Shown: one piece after another, positions 22,986-35,359 of the stretch | Layout: every line of letters starts with the position of its first letter | Numbering within the stretch: position 1 is the first letter of the stretch | Source of the DNA: Pyrocephalus nanus | Taxonomy: Eukaryota > Chordata > Aves > Passeriformes > Tyrannidae | Assembly: GCA_038380795.1 (NCBI GenBank) | Contig: CM076264.1 | Coordinates: forward strand, 7,256,001-7,320,000 | Direction of reading: 5' to 3' | DNA length: 64,000 nt | The notes under the pieces: generated by a model | Told to the model about the DNA's origin: nothing | What the model saw: only the letters and a program-made list of their open reading frames with translations | The model's database searches: none | Translations under genes and position numbers: made by a program

Positions 22986-25900
22986 GTAAGGAGTAATCTG
23001 CCTTGTGTCTCTTAGCACTGCATGAACAAAGAAAACTTCCTACTCCCCAAATTGTGTTATGCTCTGCTAGCATTTCTTTTAGGTTATGTAAGCTTTTCAT
23101 AAATACTGAACACTGTAGGACTTATATGAAAATTCCTGCTTATAAGGTGGTGGTTTGTTTTTTTTTTTGTACCCTGCTGACAGCTTTTCTGAAAAGTGTT
23201 TTTTAGCAAACAGCAAAACTTCATCTGAACACTTAGTGCTGCCTTTCATAACTGATGGCATACCAGATATTTACAAGGAGTGGATGATTTAGCCCAGTCC
23301 ATATGCACATCAAAAAAACTAGTTCCTCATGACATTTTGTATCTAATTTTTCTTTGAAGACTATGTTATATGCTGGTGATGCCAAAACAGTTCTTACCTT
23401 GAGCTGAAAACTATTGTGGTATTAGGATATTTTGATTGAAATACAGCTGACAAGATTGCGGTCTATGTATAAAACATTAGCATAAGTTTTTTTAATAATA
23501 TTCATTCATCCTGCTGTGTATGAGCTGTTAGAAAAAGAAAGTGAGATTTGAAACTGCATTTTGTCTTAAATCTGTTGATAGTGGTCATGAAGTCCTGGTT
23601 TGAGGGCTTGAGTTTCATGAAAGATGTTGCAGGTGATTTCTTCTGGGATAGCCGTGTTTTTTTCTGGCTCCCCTAATGTAGCAGACTCTATGGACACCAT
23701 TAATGGGTTTTCTATTTGGTTTTAGGAAGCAGTCATATTTCACAAAACTGTAATTTAAGCATACTATTTAGCATGGAAACCACAATTTTTAGCTGAATGC
23801 AATCTGAATATAAAAACATAACATAAGAATAATTGCAAGTTACTCCGATTTCTTGTTATTATGGCAAAGAAAATACGTATAGTATTTTAATGCACAGTAG
23901 GCAGATATTCCTACTGGGGCAGATTATGATGATAAAATGAAAACCACAGAAGGGGTTTCTGCTGAAATTGAATAACAGGTTATATTTTCCCAATTTCTTT
24001 TATTCCAATATTTAATTAATAAAGAAAATATTTATGTTCCTGATTCTCTTAAGCTTATCCTTAAAGGAATAGCAGCTCTGCTGGGATGAAAGCTACTGCA
24101 AGGCAGTTGCAACACAGCTCTTCTCTGGTGAGGGAAGTGTGATGTTGACAAGAGAAATTATGCATAAGTTTTCATCTACCTCCATCGTCAAAAGTGAGGT
24201 ATTTGGAGCTTTGGATCCTTCTTCTCTATTTCATCTTAGCTCTGATATTTTAGCATGATGAAAACTGCAGGTGTGTTACTTCTGTTCCACCAGAACTTGG
24301 GAATGGGAGCACTTCTGCCCAAGGCGTTTCTTCCTTAAATACACATTCTCCTGACATTGCCTTCAAGCAGACTGGCTCGTGCCATAAGTTCCATTGTACT
24401 CAGTCAGTCTTAAGCACTCTGTGCTTCATCACTCTCATATCATCCTGGGGAAGCTGTTGCTTATTTCCTGTATTTGGCTCCGTGGTGACAGCCTACAGTA
24501 TCCACAAGAGGAAATGTTTGTTTTGATTGAAAGCAACTGCGCACACCAGGAGAGCTGCAACTAAACACAAAGGAAACTATAAACAGTATAATCTCCTGAC
24601 ACTTTGAAAGACTTGTATCCTTAGGCACAACTGCTGTTGATATCATGAAAGTGGAGCAACTTCTGCCTACCAAACTTGGAGTGAACTGAGCTGGAGCTCA
24701 GAATGAAGGAGAATAACAGCAGTGCATCTGAGTTGATGTCTTGAGAACAGTTAGTATCTGTAATTGTTCAAATGGGCACATGAATGCTTGGACACATTAA
24801 CAAGCTTGGGTTTCTACACATTTAAAAAAAAAAAAAGATAAATTGTTTCCAGTAGATGGGAATACAGTTCTTGGCATATTTTTTCTGGTCTGGCTTCAGT
24901 AAAGAATATACATATTATTAAGATCATACTTAATGTTATTTAAATCAGTTTGCATTAAAGTTTCTGTCAAAAGTAAAAATGTGCTGAGAGATTGTCAGTT
25001 TTGCTCATTTTACGTTGAAGAGAGAGGGAATGCCCTTCTCCTTCTTCTTATGTGGAATTTCTCTATATTTGGGGGTAGGAAGGAAGTATAAAGTTGAGTT
25101 GTCGACTTGTTGCCCAGGAATTTCTGAGAAAAATGTATTCTGTAATTTTAGAACTTTTCCAAGATGATTTTTGTACTGCACATTTTTGAATTTGGAAGCA
25201 GAGCAAGTTTGATGGTAATTGCCCCTAATGCTGGCTTGGGATCTCAAATGTATACCTTTTTTCAAACTTCAACTATAGTCTTCCTTCTATCTGAAAATCA
25301 AAAATGTTAGCTGTCATAATGGTTTTCTTTAAAACATACATAAACAAGAATTAAGTTATGAAGCAATGAATTGTTTTCCCAGTGGAACCGCATCGAGTGT
25401 GAGAGAACGTGCTTTATAATTGTTTTTCTTTTTTTACCACAGTTAAAGGTTTTTTAAATGTGTTTTTGTCAACACAGCCTGATTATCACCTTGGGTTTTT
25501 TTTCGTCTTCTGGACATGGACTTTGGAGAGCCCAACTTAATCCCTAATTGGATATTTGTTAACACAAAAATGGATAAAGTCTAGCACCATTCAATTTGAT
25601 GATCATACATAAATATATAAGATGGTATCATTGCAATATTTAAGCATTGCATAGATAATTAAAATGTTTATTCTGGAGTAGGGAAGAGGGTTCTATTTCA
25701 GATCACCTTGTTACATTAAGCCACTAGGAAAAAAACAATGCCAGTACTCAATGGAAGATTAGAACTGCATGTTTCTGAATCATGTATCTACAAAAAATAC
25801 ACTTTTATCTCAATGCCCTGTATTCTGCCCAGAGACTGCTAAATTTGGACAGCAAACAGCTTTAGCTCTTGAAAGATTTTAAAATACTATCTTCCAGGTT

Positions 25901-28720
25901 CAACCATAGGTAAATTTCTGTTAAGAATTTTTATTCTTGGAGTACCCCACAGATAGCATTCTGTTCTAGTTTTTAAACAACTGCCTTTAAGAACTAAGTT
26001 CTAATGACCAAATAAGATTTTTCTCCTTTTCTCCCTATTAGATAAGTTAGATGGAGGTTTATTGGGTGAGTATTCATTCTTGTTCCTGCAATTTACTTGT
26101 TATCACATCGTCCTACAGCATTTTCTTAGATGCCTGTAGCATCGTTTCTAGAAACATGTCTAAAAGTTTTTAAAACTGTTTTTTAAAAAAGTTAATGCAA
26201 CTATTATGGATACTCAATCTATTATTTCATAGGAATTTTGAACATATATAGTACTTTATTCTCACTTTATTCCATTTCTTTAACATGAAGTCAATATAGA
26301 TGTAATTTTAAAGAGATCAAAATATAAAATAACTGTTAAAATGTTTCCTGTATGCATGCTGTGCTTTCTTTTTGACTGTGGCTATGCTGACTGTAGCACT
26401 AGGTTGACAGTGACAGTCAAGGTTCTATATCATCCTCGACTCAATGCCTTCTTTTTGTGGGTGTTTCTGATGCTCCCTTTGTGTTTACCTGCCACACCTG
26501 TCGAGATACTGCTTTGACAAGGAGTGACAGTCTGTGTGGCAGGTTGAGGCCAGCTTGTGTTGGAATGATCTTTTAGGTAGGATGACTTGATTTCTTGGAG
26601 TGTAATGCATAAAATGACTCAATGAGTCACTTGTTTTCAAATGGAAGAGAGGAAAAAAGGAATATTTTGCCGGAGCTCTGAGTTCTGTTACAGGAGAGAG
26701 AAAGAAAAGAGAGACTTTCCACCTCCAAACTTCATACTGTTGGAGGCTCAGAAGGTAAACTGCCCCCTCTGTAAGAGTTTCAGCTCTGTGCTGCTGTTGG
26801 AGATGGCTTATAGTTGTGTGTCAAGAGTTCTTCAGCCCAGGTTTAATCTATTTTTTTGAGAATTCTACAGGCCTATGAGGACTCTGGTAGCTGGTTATGT
26901 GGCATTTGAAGTTAACTTTGAAGTTTGCACTGCTTTCCCAATTACAAGTCTCGAGGTCTATGGGCCTTGTAAAGTTTCCTGTTCCTCCCTTACCTTTATC
27001 AAGTTTCTTGATATTTTGGAGTGAGGAAGTGTGATGTGCCAGAGTTCATTGTTGTGCTAGACAATCTCTGTTTCGCTTTTGTGCAGAATGTGGTTTTAAA
27101 AAGTATTTGTCAATTCTCCTAACTACATTATATTAGCCCTATATTAAAAATAGCAGAATGGAACTAGTTTCCATTTTGATTAGAATCCCATATGCCCCCA
27201 CTTGTCTTAAGAAGACTGAAAAGAAATCTAGATTATTGGTTTGGTTTTTTTCCTCTCCAAGACTGTTTGTACATATTAAACATCACAACTTTTCACAAAA
27301 TGGTTTTTGCAGAACAGTGTACATTAAAAAAAAAATACATCAAGCTTTTATAGAAGAAACAGAATATAAAATCCCCTCTGGAATGCCCCCCACTCCCAGA
27401 AAAAAAAAAAAAAGTCATTTACATGCTCTATTTGATTTTGTTTATAATTACCTTCCTAAGAAAATTACAATTTTAATTTACTAGCTCTGCAGACTTAAGA
27501 TTTTAGCCTCTGCATTGAGTTATGCAGTCACCTCCTGTATGAAGATGCTTCTATTGTGCATAAGGATTGAGGGGGGCTATTTACAGGAAAGGTCTGTTTT
27601 ATTTGGTGAGGAGGATTAGTTTGACAAGTTGGAAGCACTGGTTTGTAACTGAGCTACTGCCCTAGGGAAAAGTGAATGTAAACAAAAGACGTTCATGCAC
27701 TCAGGAGGGCAGGTATCAGCCTTGTTCTGGAATGGCATTCTGAAGTTTAAATAAGGTGACTGGAGAAAAGAGCATAAAAAGGTGCCTTTTGAGCAACAAG
27801 AACTTGTAGCCAGGAGCTGTCATGGTTTGTATCCTCTATGAATTGACATAGTAGGGAGATCCTGTAACATGCATTCATCACTGTGTTGTACATTGCAGAG
27901 AGATTTGTAAGTCTTGGTAACATTAGAGGGACAGATTTTTATGTAAGCATTATGTAAGTAATAGCATGAAAAGGAGAAGAATGATAGGGCTGTGGTGAGG
28001 GAAGAAAGAGGAAGCCTAGGATGTGGTTTGAGTCCTGCCGTTTAGAGAGAGAATCACACTTGTGTAATTGTTCTTGCTTTGTTAATCTTTTAATTTAAGA
28101 GTAGAGATCAGGGTTTTGATCTGTAAAGATCTGATTCTTTTGTACTGAATATAATGCATCATCAGAGCACAATGTGTTTGCCTGTTCTAAGGAACTGTTG
28201 TATTCAATACTTTTAACCCCGCCACACACACAACAATTCTCAAACTGTGACTGTGGCGTCCCTGGGGAGACACACATCTCTACCAAGTGAGATCCAAGCA
28301 GATGTCAGGAATGTCAACAGTATGACTCTTTTGTTGTTTTTCTTGAAACATTGTGCATGCATAACTTTGTAATCAGGATTCAATCATGAATAGAGAATGG
28401 GAACCCTAAAAAGGTCAAACTTTTATAATGTTACATATGTGAAAAACTGCGTCTTAAGGTGTTCTTCAGTTTTTATGTCCCTAAAGATCTGAGTTCCTAC
28501 CTAAGGTCACTGTGTTTTTTTCCATCCTTCTGCTCAGTGTTTACTCTGCCCTAAGGCTTCTATGGTGTTCTAATGAATAGTGTCCTCACTGCCTTGCTGA
28601 CTCTTCTGTTACAGTAGAAACTTTTCCATGTAAGCAAGGAAGGAATTTGATAGACACTTGGAAAAATTCTGAGGAGCAGATTCATCAAATCCCTGGTTTC
28701 TGGCTTATCTAGAGGGCCTG
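22986..28720. other. Noncoding AT-rich DNA
   Basis: No interspersed repeat family or gene is recognised over 5.7 kb. Short A runs occur at about 24824-24836 and 27403-27413. A palindromic AP-1 double site lies at 26615-26629, followed by a purine-rich open frame (26641-26859) of no recognised identity. Confidence 0.5.
26615..26629. promoter_or_regulatory. Palindromic double AP-1 site
   Basis: TGACTCA (26615-26621) and TGAGTCA (26623-26629) are two perfect TPA-response (AP-1) sites arranged as an inverted repeat around a single A. They lie 11 bp upstream of an ATG at 26641. Function is inferred from the motifs only. Confidence 0.5.
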
Positions 28721-28722
28721 AA

Positions 28723-29167
28723 AATCACAGAATAGTTTAGGTTGGACAGTACCTTTAAAGGTCATCTAGTCCAACACCCAGAAGTGAGCAGAAACACCTT
28801 CAATTAGACCAGCTTGCTCAGAGCCCTGTCCAACCTGACTTTGAATGTTTCCAAATATAGGGCATCCATAGCTTTCCTGGGAAATATGTTTCAGTGTTTC
28901 ACCACCATTATAATGAAAAATCTCCCTCTATCTGGTCTGAATCTACCCTCTCTTAGTTTAAAATCATTACCTGTTGTCCTGTCACAACAGGCCCTGCCAA
29001 AATATGTCCCCATCTTTCTTATAAGCCCTCTTTGACTATTGAAAGGCCACAATAAGTCCCCAGGGCTTTCTGTTTTCTAGGCTGAACAACCCTAACTCTC
29101 TCAGCCTTTCCTCTTAGGAGAGGTGCTGGAGCCCTCTGATCCTTTTTGTAGCTTTTTCCTTCTCCAT
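28723..29167 (-). mobile_element. CR1 LINE 3' portion, about 445 bp
   Basis: The plus strand begins AATCACAGAATAGTTTAGG, then GGTCATCTAGTCCAACACCC, and continues through the antisense CR1 order: GAATGTTTCCAAATATAGGG, TTAGTTTAAAATCATTACC, CTGTTGTCCTGTCACAACAG, GGCTGAACAACCC, CTCTCAGCCTTTCCTC, ending near 29167. This is one of the longest CR1 copies in the window, 5'-truncated and on the minus strand. Point changes and small indels break any reading frame; the 73-codon plus-strand frame inside it is antisense and meaningless. Confidence 0.9.
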
Positions 29168-30140
29168 AGATGTGGTCACTCTGTCAAAGATACATTATCT
29201 TAGTTTATTCACCATGCAACATTGGGGTGTAAGAGATGGATGAAAAAATGCACTGATGTGCTCATGGAGAGGTTCTTACCAAACTGAGAGTAAAAGTTAT
29301 ATTGGTGATATTGGTACTAAAATTGTGATAGTCTTTTAAGTGTTCAGGTAATTTACGGGAGTGGATTCAGGTAGGCAGACACATGACATGCTTAATACAC
29401 AAGATTTATAAAAACCTTATTATGAACAAACAATTTAGTGCTATTAAGTTACCAAAAGCAATACAGGATTCTCTGTCTTCTGTCCTGACATCTGGGGGAT
29501 GTGTGTATCATTACATATTAAAGTCTGACAAAGTGACCATGGTCTCATTCAGTTGGTTTGGCTAGATAGGAACATTTCCACTAATTTTGTTGCTTCTTCT
29601 TCTTCTTGTATTGCTTTTTTTTTTTCACAGCATAATTAATCTAAATAGTACTTTCATATTATAATAGTGCTTGTATCTCTTCTCTTACAGAATTTCATAA
29701 AGCTCTCAGACTATGAAGGAGTTTTTAGTGTTAGTGCAATATATTGCCAATTAGTGTGTTGTTATCTCTGAATAGAGAAGTGCTTTCAGTTTGGGCTCTT
29801 GATACAATTCAAACGATATGCAAGTATGGCCTCAGATTAATGTCACTCTGTTTTCCAAATATATCTCTAAAACCTGGGTGAAGTTATATTTACATGTGAA
29901 TTATTACCACAATTTCAAGCATGTATGAGATATATTTCAAGTATTCAAAAGGATTTTATTTCTTTTGAAATTGTCAGTAGGTAACATTGCACATAGATTC
30001 CGTCACCAGGAGAAACTGGTGACTGATGTTTCTTTGAAAAAAAAATTGACTTGCATATAAGGAATAAAAAGACTTGTTTTCCTCAAAACTGAAACTTTTC
30101 TATCTTGATGTGTAGCCAAGATTTAAATGAAAGCTCCTTT
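29168..30140. other. Noncoding AT-rich DNA
   Basis: Nothing recognised. A minus-strand AATAAA (29955-29960) lies 182 bp beyond the stop of the exon-like block at 30142-30373 and could serve it if that block is real. Confidence 0.5.
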
Positions 30141-30141
30141 C

Positions 30142-30373
30142 TCAGTTTTCTGAATGCCATTCTTCCAGGTCTTGACTCGTATATTTGTCTCTGAGGTGGG
30201 GGTCTTGCCACCAGTAGTTCAGCCTTAGGTTTTTGTAGTACCTGGAAAACTCCATGGTTCTGGTGTGGGTGCTGCCCAGGCTTTTAGGGATAGTCACTCT
30301 GTAGGGGCCTTCAACTGCTTTCCCACTGAACTTGAATGGGAGAATTACTGAGGTGGTGCTCAGTTTCTGTGAT
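30142..30373 (-). CDS. Terminal-exon-like block, unknown protein
   Basis: On the minus strand a pyrimidine-rich acceptor (TCTCCTTTCCTTTTT, then GGGTTAG ending at 30374) leads into a frame open to a TGA at 30142-30144. It gives about 76 residues with balanced, charged composition, ending YTSQDLEEWHSEN. Trp (WW in RLNYWWQDPHLRDKY), Arg, Lys and Glu are well represented, unlike the hydrophobic chance frames elsewhere. An AATAAA follows at 29955-29960. No domain or family is recognised. It may be the last exon of an unrecognised minus-strand gene, a decayed exon, or chance. A cryptic downstream ATG with a good context (ACCATGG) lies inside. Confidence 0.3.
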
Positions 30374-30389
30374 CTAACCCAGATCATAA

Positions 30390-33300
30390 AAAGGAAAGGA
30401 GATTTTTAATACTATTTTTCAACCATAAACAGAATTAAATATTCAGTGACAGGCTTGAAATATTACCTAATTCTGTTTTATTTCTCGATTGGCTTTCATT
30501 TCATGTCAGCTGTGAATGCAAACCTTTCCTACTCCCTCTGTGCAATGAGAATTGGAATGAATAACAAAAACATATGCCATAAATCTGTCACATAGGTAAA
30601 GTACCTGTGGTTTGTCCTGGTTTTGTGTGTATTTGCTACAGATTTCTTCTAAAAAAAAATGAAAAATGCAGTCTGTACTCGGTGAAATATCTTACAGAAA
30701 AGTTCAAACTTTTCTGTTTATTTAAAGCATTTCAACATTGTTTGCAAGGAATCTTCCAGAGGTCTGCCATTCCGTCTTCCTGTCAAGCTGTTCATACTTC
30801 TTCTGCAAAATAGTACAAAAAGAAGTCTGTGTGGTTTTTTTTTCTTTTTTTCTTCCTTTTTTAAGCATTAAAAAAAAGAAAAAAACATATAACTTTAATT
30901 ATTCTAGCTATAGCTTATGTTACCTATTTGTTTCTATAACTACCTTATTTCCATTCTTGTGGAATGGAGCTGCTGAAGCAGTAAGAAATGTTTGACTGTG
31001 TTTGAGACAAACCCTCGTAATAAACAAAAGACATTATAGGGATGATTGGAGGTAATCAGGGAAATAGGTTTATGATTAGTCTTCATAACTAAATACATAT
31101 ACACACACATATGTACATAATTCACATATTCTAACTGTGTGGTGCTCCATTTAAAAGTGGACTAAAAGTGGAAAAAGGCAATACAAATGACAGAATGTAG
31201 TGTTGCTGTATTCGGAAGAGGATGATGAAAATAAATCTGAACAAAATAAGGAATGTCTTATATAATTTAGCAACTCTTTTTCATTAACCAATGCAGTGAG
31301 TTATTAAGTTTCTCAAAAATATAAAAAATTAGACCAGTTATATTTTTCTTTTTATTCATTTTTGGCAAAGAAATATTTATCTCCTATAGCTTTTTGTAAA
31401 GGTAATTAGATGTAATAATCCCTCATTCAAGTACATATTTATTGTCTTTTTTTGAGCAACATGATGTTCTGCCAGTACCTCTTGTGAATCTAAGAGTATT
31501 ACTGGACTTCTAATAGTAATAGTATCTATTGCATGAGGTATAGCTCATATTTGTCCCTAAACTTTGGAGCATGGAGAAGATTCTTGTACAATAATGAGGT
31601 GAATTGTTTAATACATAGATTTCATTGCAATTTGAAGTGACTTTGGCTGACAGTGATGAAGAGATCTGCAGCTAGTTTTCCATTGCCTTAGCTGATCCAC
31701 AGTATTTATTAGCCAACTGTGTATACTGACTTTGAGCAGGAAATCATGGCTTCAGTTTCTGAAAGAGTCCGGGATCCCTTATTGCTTGAGTTAAAGGACT
31801 TTATTTTGTAGGTTCGACTTATAATTCTATGTTTTGCAGGCAGTGAAAGGCTCATAAAAGCCTTTTGTTGTGGTCTAGCCACAAGAGGACAGAAAGCCAC
31901 AGTCCTATCAATGTGGGTTACAGAGGCATTGAGGTTTAGTTAGAGGACTTGTGATTATGGTTTTTGAACAGTAATTACTTGAACTAGCCTATTTGATTAT
32001 GCTGATGAATTTGTGCTTTGATATTATGGATGTTAAAATCCCTTAGCTCTCCATGGAAGTGACCTAAAATAATTCTGGTCCCTTTTAATGATTATGACTT
32101 CATCAAGCTGTTGTGTTCCCTAGAAATTAGAACTATCAACCTCAAAGGGCCAGCTCTGAAAAGAGTGCTTTTTCCTGCAACCAGTCATGGGTTTGAGGGC
32201 TGAGGAGATGATAATGGGCATAGCTATTGCTGTTTTTAGACAGAAGTGCAAAATGCCTGATACGGTTCATCTTTCCTGCAGTTAAAAAAGGATAAGAGAG
32301 AAAAAGGGAAAGAAAATAGAGAAACAAAAAACCTAAATTATAATCTCTGCATTGAGAAAGTGGTTTGCTTTCATTTTATTTTCAAAGCATTATCATATTC
32401 ACAGGCTTTGAACTGAGATAAAATAGGAAAATGCACAGTTTATTTAGTTAATGTAAATGGATTTTAATTTTCATATCCACTCTCAGTAGTAGAGACCCAC
32501 AATTTTATGAAAATATTTTTTTATAAGAAGATTATTCCTACAGTTTAATTTCAGTAGGCTAACTATGTCTTTGCTCAGGGCCAACCAGTGTCCACTACTT
32601 ACCATTTAAGTGCCTGTTTATTTGGTAAAAGTTATTTAGCTTAGTTGACTCAGCGGTGAACTTCTGTGCTCTCCACAAAAGCAGATGTACAGTTAACATG
32701 GAATGTTCTTTCAAGGTATTAATGAGAACAATGCAAGTGCACTTCAGCAGGTCATGTGGATTTTCCTCACTGGGTTTGAAAAGCCTGGCACAGAGTAACT
32801 TGCATAAACTCTACAGATTGTGTCAGAACTGAGGAGGACGTTAACAAAACGCTGCAAAAATTCTAAGGTGTCACTGTACCAAAATTTACTGTTGACTTCT
32901 GAATCCTCTTAGCAGATAGTGATTTAGAATAAAAGCCTTATACATACTTGAATAAAACACAACAGCTCTGCACTGTGGCTGGCAACTTATCCCCTGATTT
33001 TCTTGGGTTATCTGGTTTCTTCTAAACCTTCTTCTATAAGCAAAGTATACAAATATTGCTTTGAAAATTTGAACTGTCTTGCTCAAGATATATTTTTCCC
33101 AACTTTGGTTGTCATTGAAGTGATGCATACAAGGAATATCAGCAGTGTGTTTGCAGGCAGGGGGGTTGCTCTTGTTCCTTTGTCAGGTTGGCAACACTTA
33201 ACTGTGGTACAGTCAAGTGGAGAGGGGGTGCTTTCACTTGTAGAGATGTTTACCAGGTAAACATTCCCTTCAAGGTATTTAAAACAATGAAAAAAAGAAA

Positions 33301-33690
33301 CAAAACACTTTGAAACATTTGCCAAAAGAGGAGTATTTGTGACTGTTAATTTGCATGTAAAATGTATGCATAGCATTTCTGCAAGGCTGTTAATTTATGT
33401 TTGATGAACTATTGTTTGTACCTTTAGTCTGGATTGCTAAGGATATATGTTTAATTTTTTTTTTTTTTAAAGTCAATCTTCTGAATGTGAAGGGTCCAAT
33501 CTAGTGTCTTTTATGTTAATAGGTTTACTGACACAGTGAAATGCAGTTGAAGGTGAGTAAGGGCATGAAAATCTACTCCTCCTTGCTGAAAGGTGTAGAT
33601 CTATTCAATATATAGACTTCAAGGGCTTCATAGCACTTCCTAAAATATAAATATTTCTGAGATATTTTGCCTTATTTTGAAATGTAGTCT
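30390..33690. other. Noncoding AT-rich DNA
   Basis: No interspersed repeat or gene is recognised. Low-complexity T-rich and A-rich patches occur near 30833-30885. Short open frames at 33003-33260 (plus) and 33083-33376 (minus) overlap on opposite strands and have no known domain. Confidence 0.5.
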
Positions 33691-33693
33691 CTT

Positions 33694-33770
33694 CAAACCA
33701 AACCAACTAGCCAAACCCAAACCAAACAAATAAACAAAATAAACCAAAAAACCTACACAACACAAAAAAT
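33694..33770. repeat. A/C-rich low-complexity tract (AAACC-like)
   Basis: An almost G-free stretch of AAACC, AAAC and AAAT units (CAAACCAAACCAACTAGCC, then ACCAAACAAATAAAC). It is simple-sequence DNA with no phase-stable unit. Confidence 0.8.
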
Positions 33771-34920
33771 CTCTAGGAAATGAACATTTGAGTTCTGAGA
33801 AGGTACATTTGAAATCCAAATGTGCCATCTGCCAGTATAAGTGAATGTGTATAACACTTGGGAAATGCTGTGAGACAGCCTTTCTTTCAGTAGCACCCAC
33901 TTAAAGATGATGCCTTGAGGCTATCATTGTTTATTTAATACTATTCAGACTTCTGTGGTCTGGAAATTAAGCTGGAATTCTTGTAAGGGGAACATTTCAT
34001 TGTGAACACTCTTCTGGTTTTGCTTTGCTGGAAAAATGACATCTCTTGCAAGTTATTCTAACACCTTTTCATAGTGCTTCCCCATGCTTCCTTCACAATG
34101 GCAGGGTGAAGCATGAAGCAATTTGCTTTGTTTTGTTACAGGCATTAAAAATAGGTCAAGTAGCCTTGTAAATTTGTAGTTTTTAAAGTTGTGTTTAATC
34201 TTTATGTAATGGAATCAATGGCAAATTCCAAGAGGAATGATAGAAATCCTAAACTGACTTAAAGTATCTTAAAGGACTTAAAGTGTCACTGAAACCTTTC
34301 TACACTGTCCAGACCCAAGATACCTAGTACTTGAGAGGCCAAATGCTAATCTAAGAGAGTAGATATTGGGAAAGATTGGTAATAATCACAGCTTCTTACT
34401 CGTTTAGCTGAAAATTATTATTAGACTGTAACAAAGTAATTTGTAAAAATCATTAAGAGGAAAAGGTTAAATTTGTCAGCTGAATCTTTCCTGCAAAATA
34501 ATGACAGTGACCTCTTGTCATCATATTTTAGTCGTCAGCTCTGTTTAAACATAGATACACATATTTAAAGAAAATATCACAAAACACACATGTTTGTATA
34601 CCTGTACATTAGCCTTGCAAGTTTGCCTGTGAAGCACAAATAGAAATTGTCGGAAGCTCGTATGAATGGTTTTACTGTCTGGTCTTCAGGAGGTTTTCCT
34701 GCTCATTTCAGCTGAGAGAAGTGCCATGTTTGTATGTAGTGTGGAAACTGCAGGACTTGCAGAGCAGAGCCTGCACAGGAGACAATGGAATATTGTTTTG
34801 TATTCCCTACATGTCTGAACTGCAAAGTGTTAACATTTTCTTAACTTAGTAAAAGTTTTGTTGCTCTAACAGACAGCAAAAACCCCACTTTGTTCTTAAT
34901 TCAGTCCCCAGAACTTGTAT
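33771..34920. other. Noncoding DNA, no recognised element
   Basis: I see no gene, repeat family or RNA gene in this stretch. Confidence 0.5.
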
Positions 34921-35225
34921 ATGATAGATCATATGTATATCATAGATCATAGAATCACCGAATGGTTTGGGTTGGAAGGGAACTTAAAGGTCATCTTGCT
35001 CCAACCCTATGCCATGGGCAGGGACACCTTCTACTAGACCAGGTTGCTCCAAGCCCCATCCAGCCTGGCCTTGAACACTTCCAGGGATGGGGCATCCACA
35101 GCTTCTCTGGGCAACCTGTGCCAGGGCCTCACCACACTCAGAGGAAAGGATGTATTCCTAACATCTAATCTAAATCTACCTTCTCTCAGTTTAAAATCCT
35201 TGTCCTCTTTCTACCTGCACCAATA
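34921..35225 (-). mobile_element. CR1 LINE 3' end with octamer-type tail
   Basis: The plus strand opens with repeated ATCATAG units (34921-34952), then AATCACCGAATGGTTTGGGT, TGGAAGGGAACTTAAAGGTC, GGGCAGGGACACCTTCTAC, CAGGGATGGGGCATCCACAG, CTTCTCTGGGCAACCTGTGC, AACATCTAATCTAAATCTACC. This is the reverse complement of a CR1 3' end including its terminal short-repeat tail. It is the best preserved CR1 in the window and therefore probably the youngest. The two overlapping 60-68-codon plus-strand frames inside it are antisense artefacts. Confidence 0.93.
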
Positions 35226-35339
35226 AAAAAATCTCTTTCCTTTTTTTTGATAAGGTCCCTTTATGTAAGAGGTTTAAAGTGTTTTAATCAGGTTCTGAGT
35301 AGCTCAATGTTCATTACTGCATTTAGAAGAACCCCTTTC

Positions 35340-35359
35340 AAAAAAAAAAAAAAAAAAAA
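35340..35359. repeat. Poly(A) tract, 20 A
   Basis: A run of 20 A lies about 115 bp beyond the CR1 copy. It is not attached to a recognisable retrocopy. Confidence 0.9.

Noticed and set aside
25583..25595. TAGCACCATTCAA, resembling the start of miR-29
   Set aside because: Only the first ten bases agree and there is no complementary arm for a precursor hairpin.
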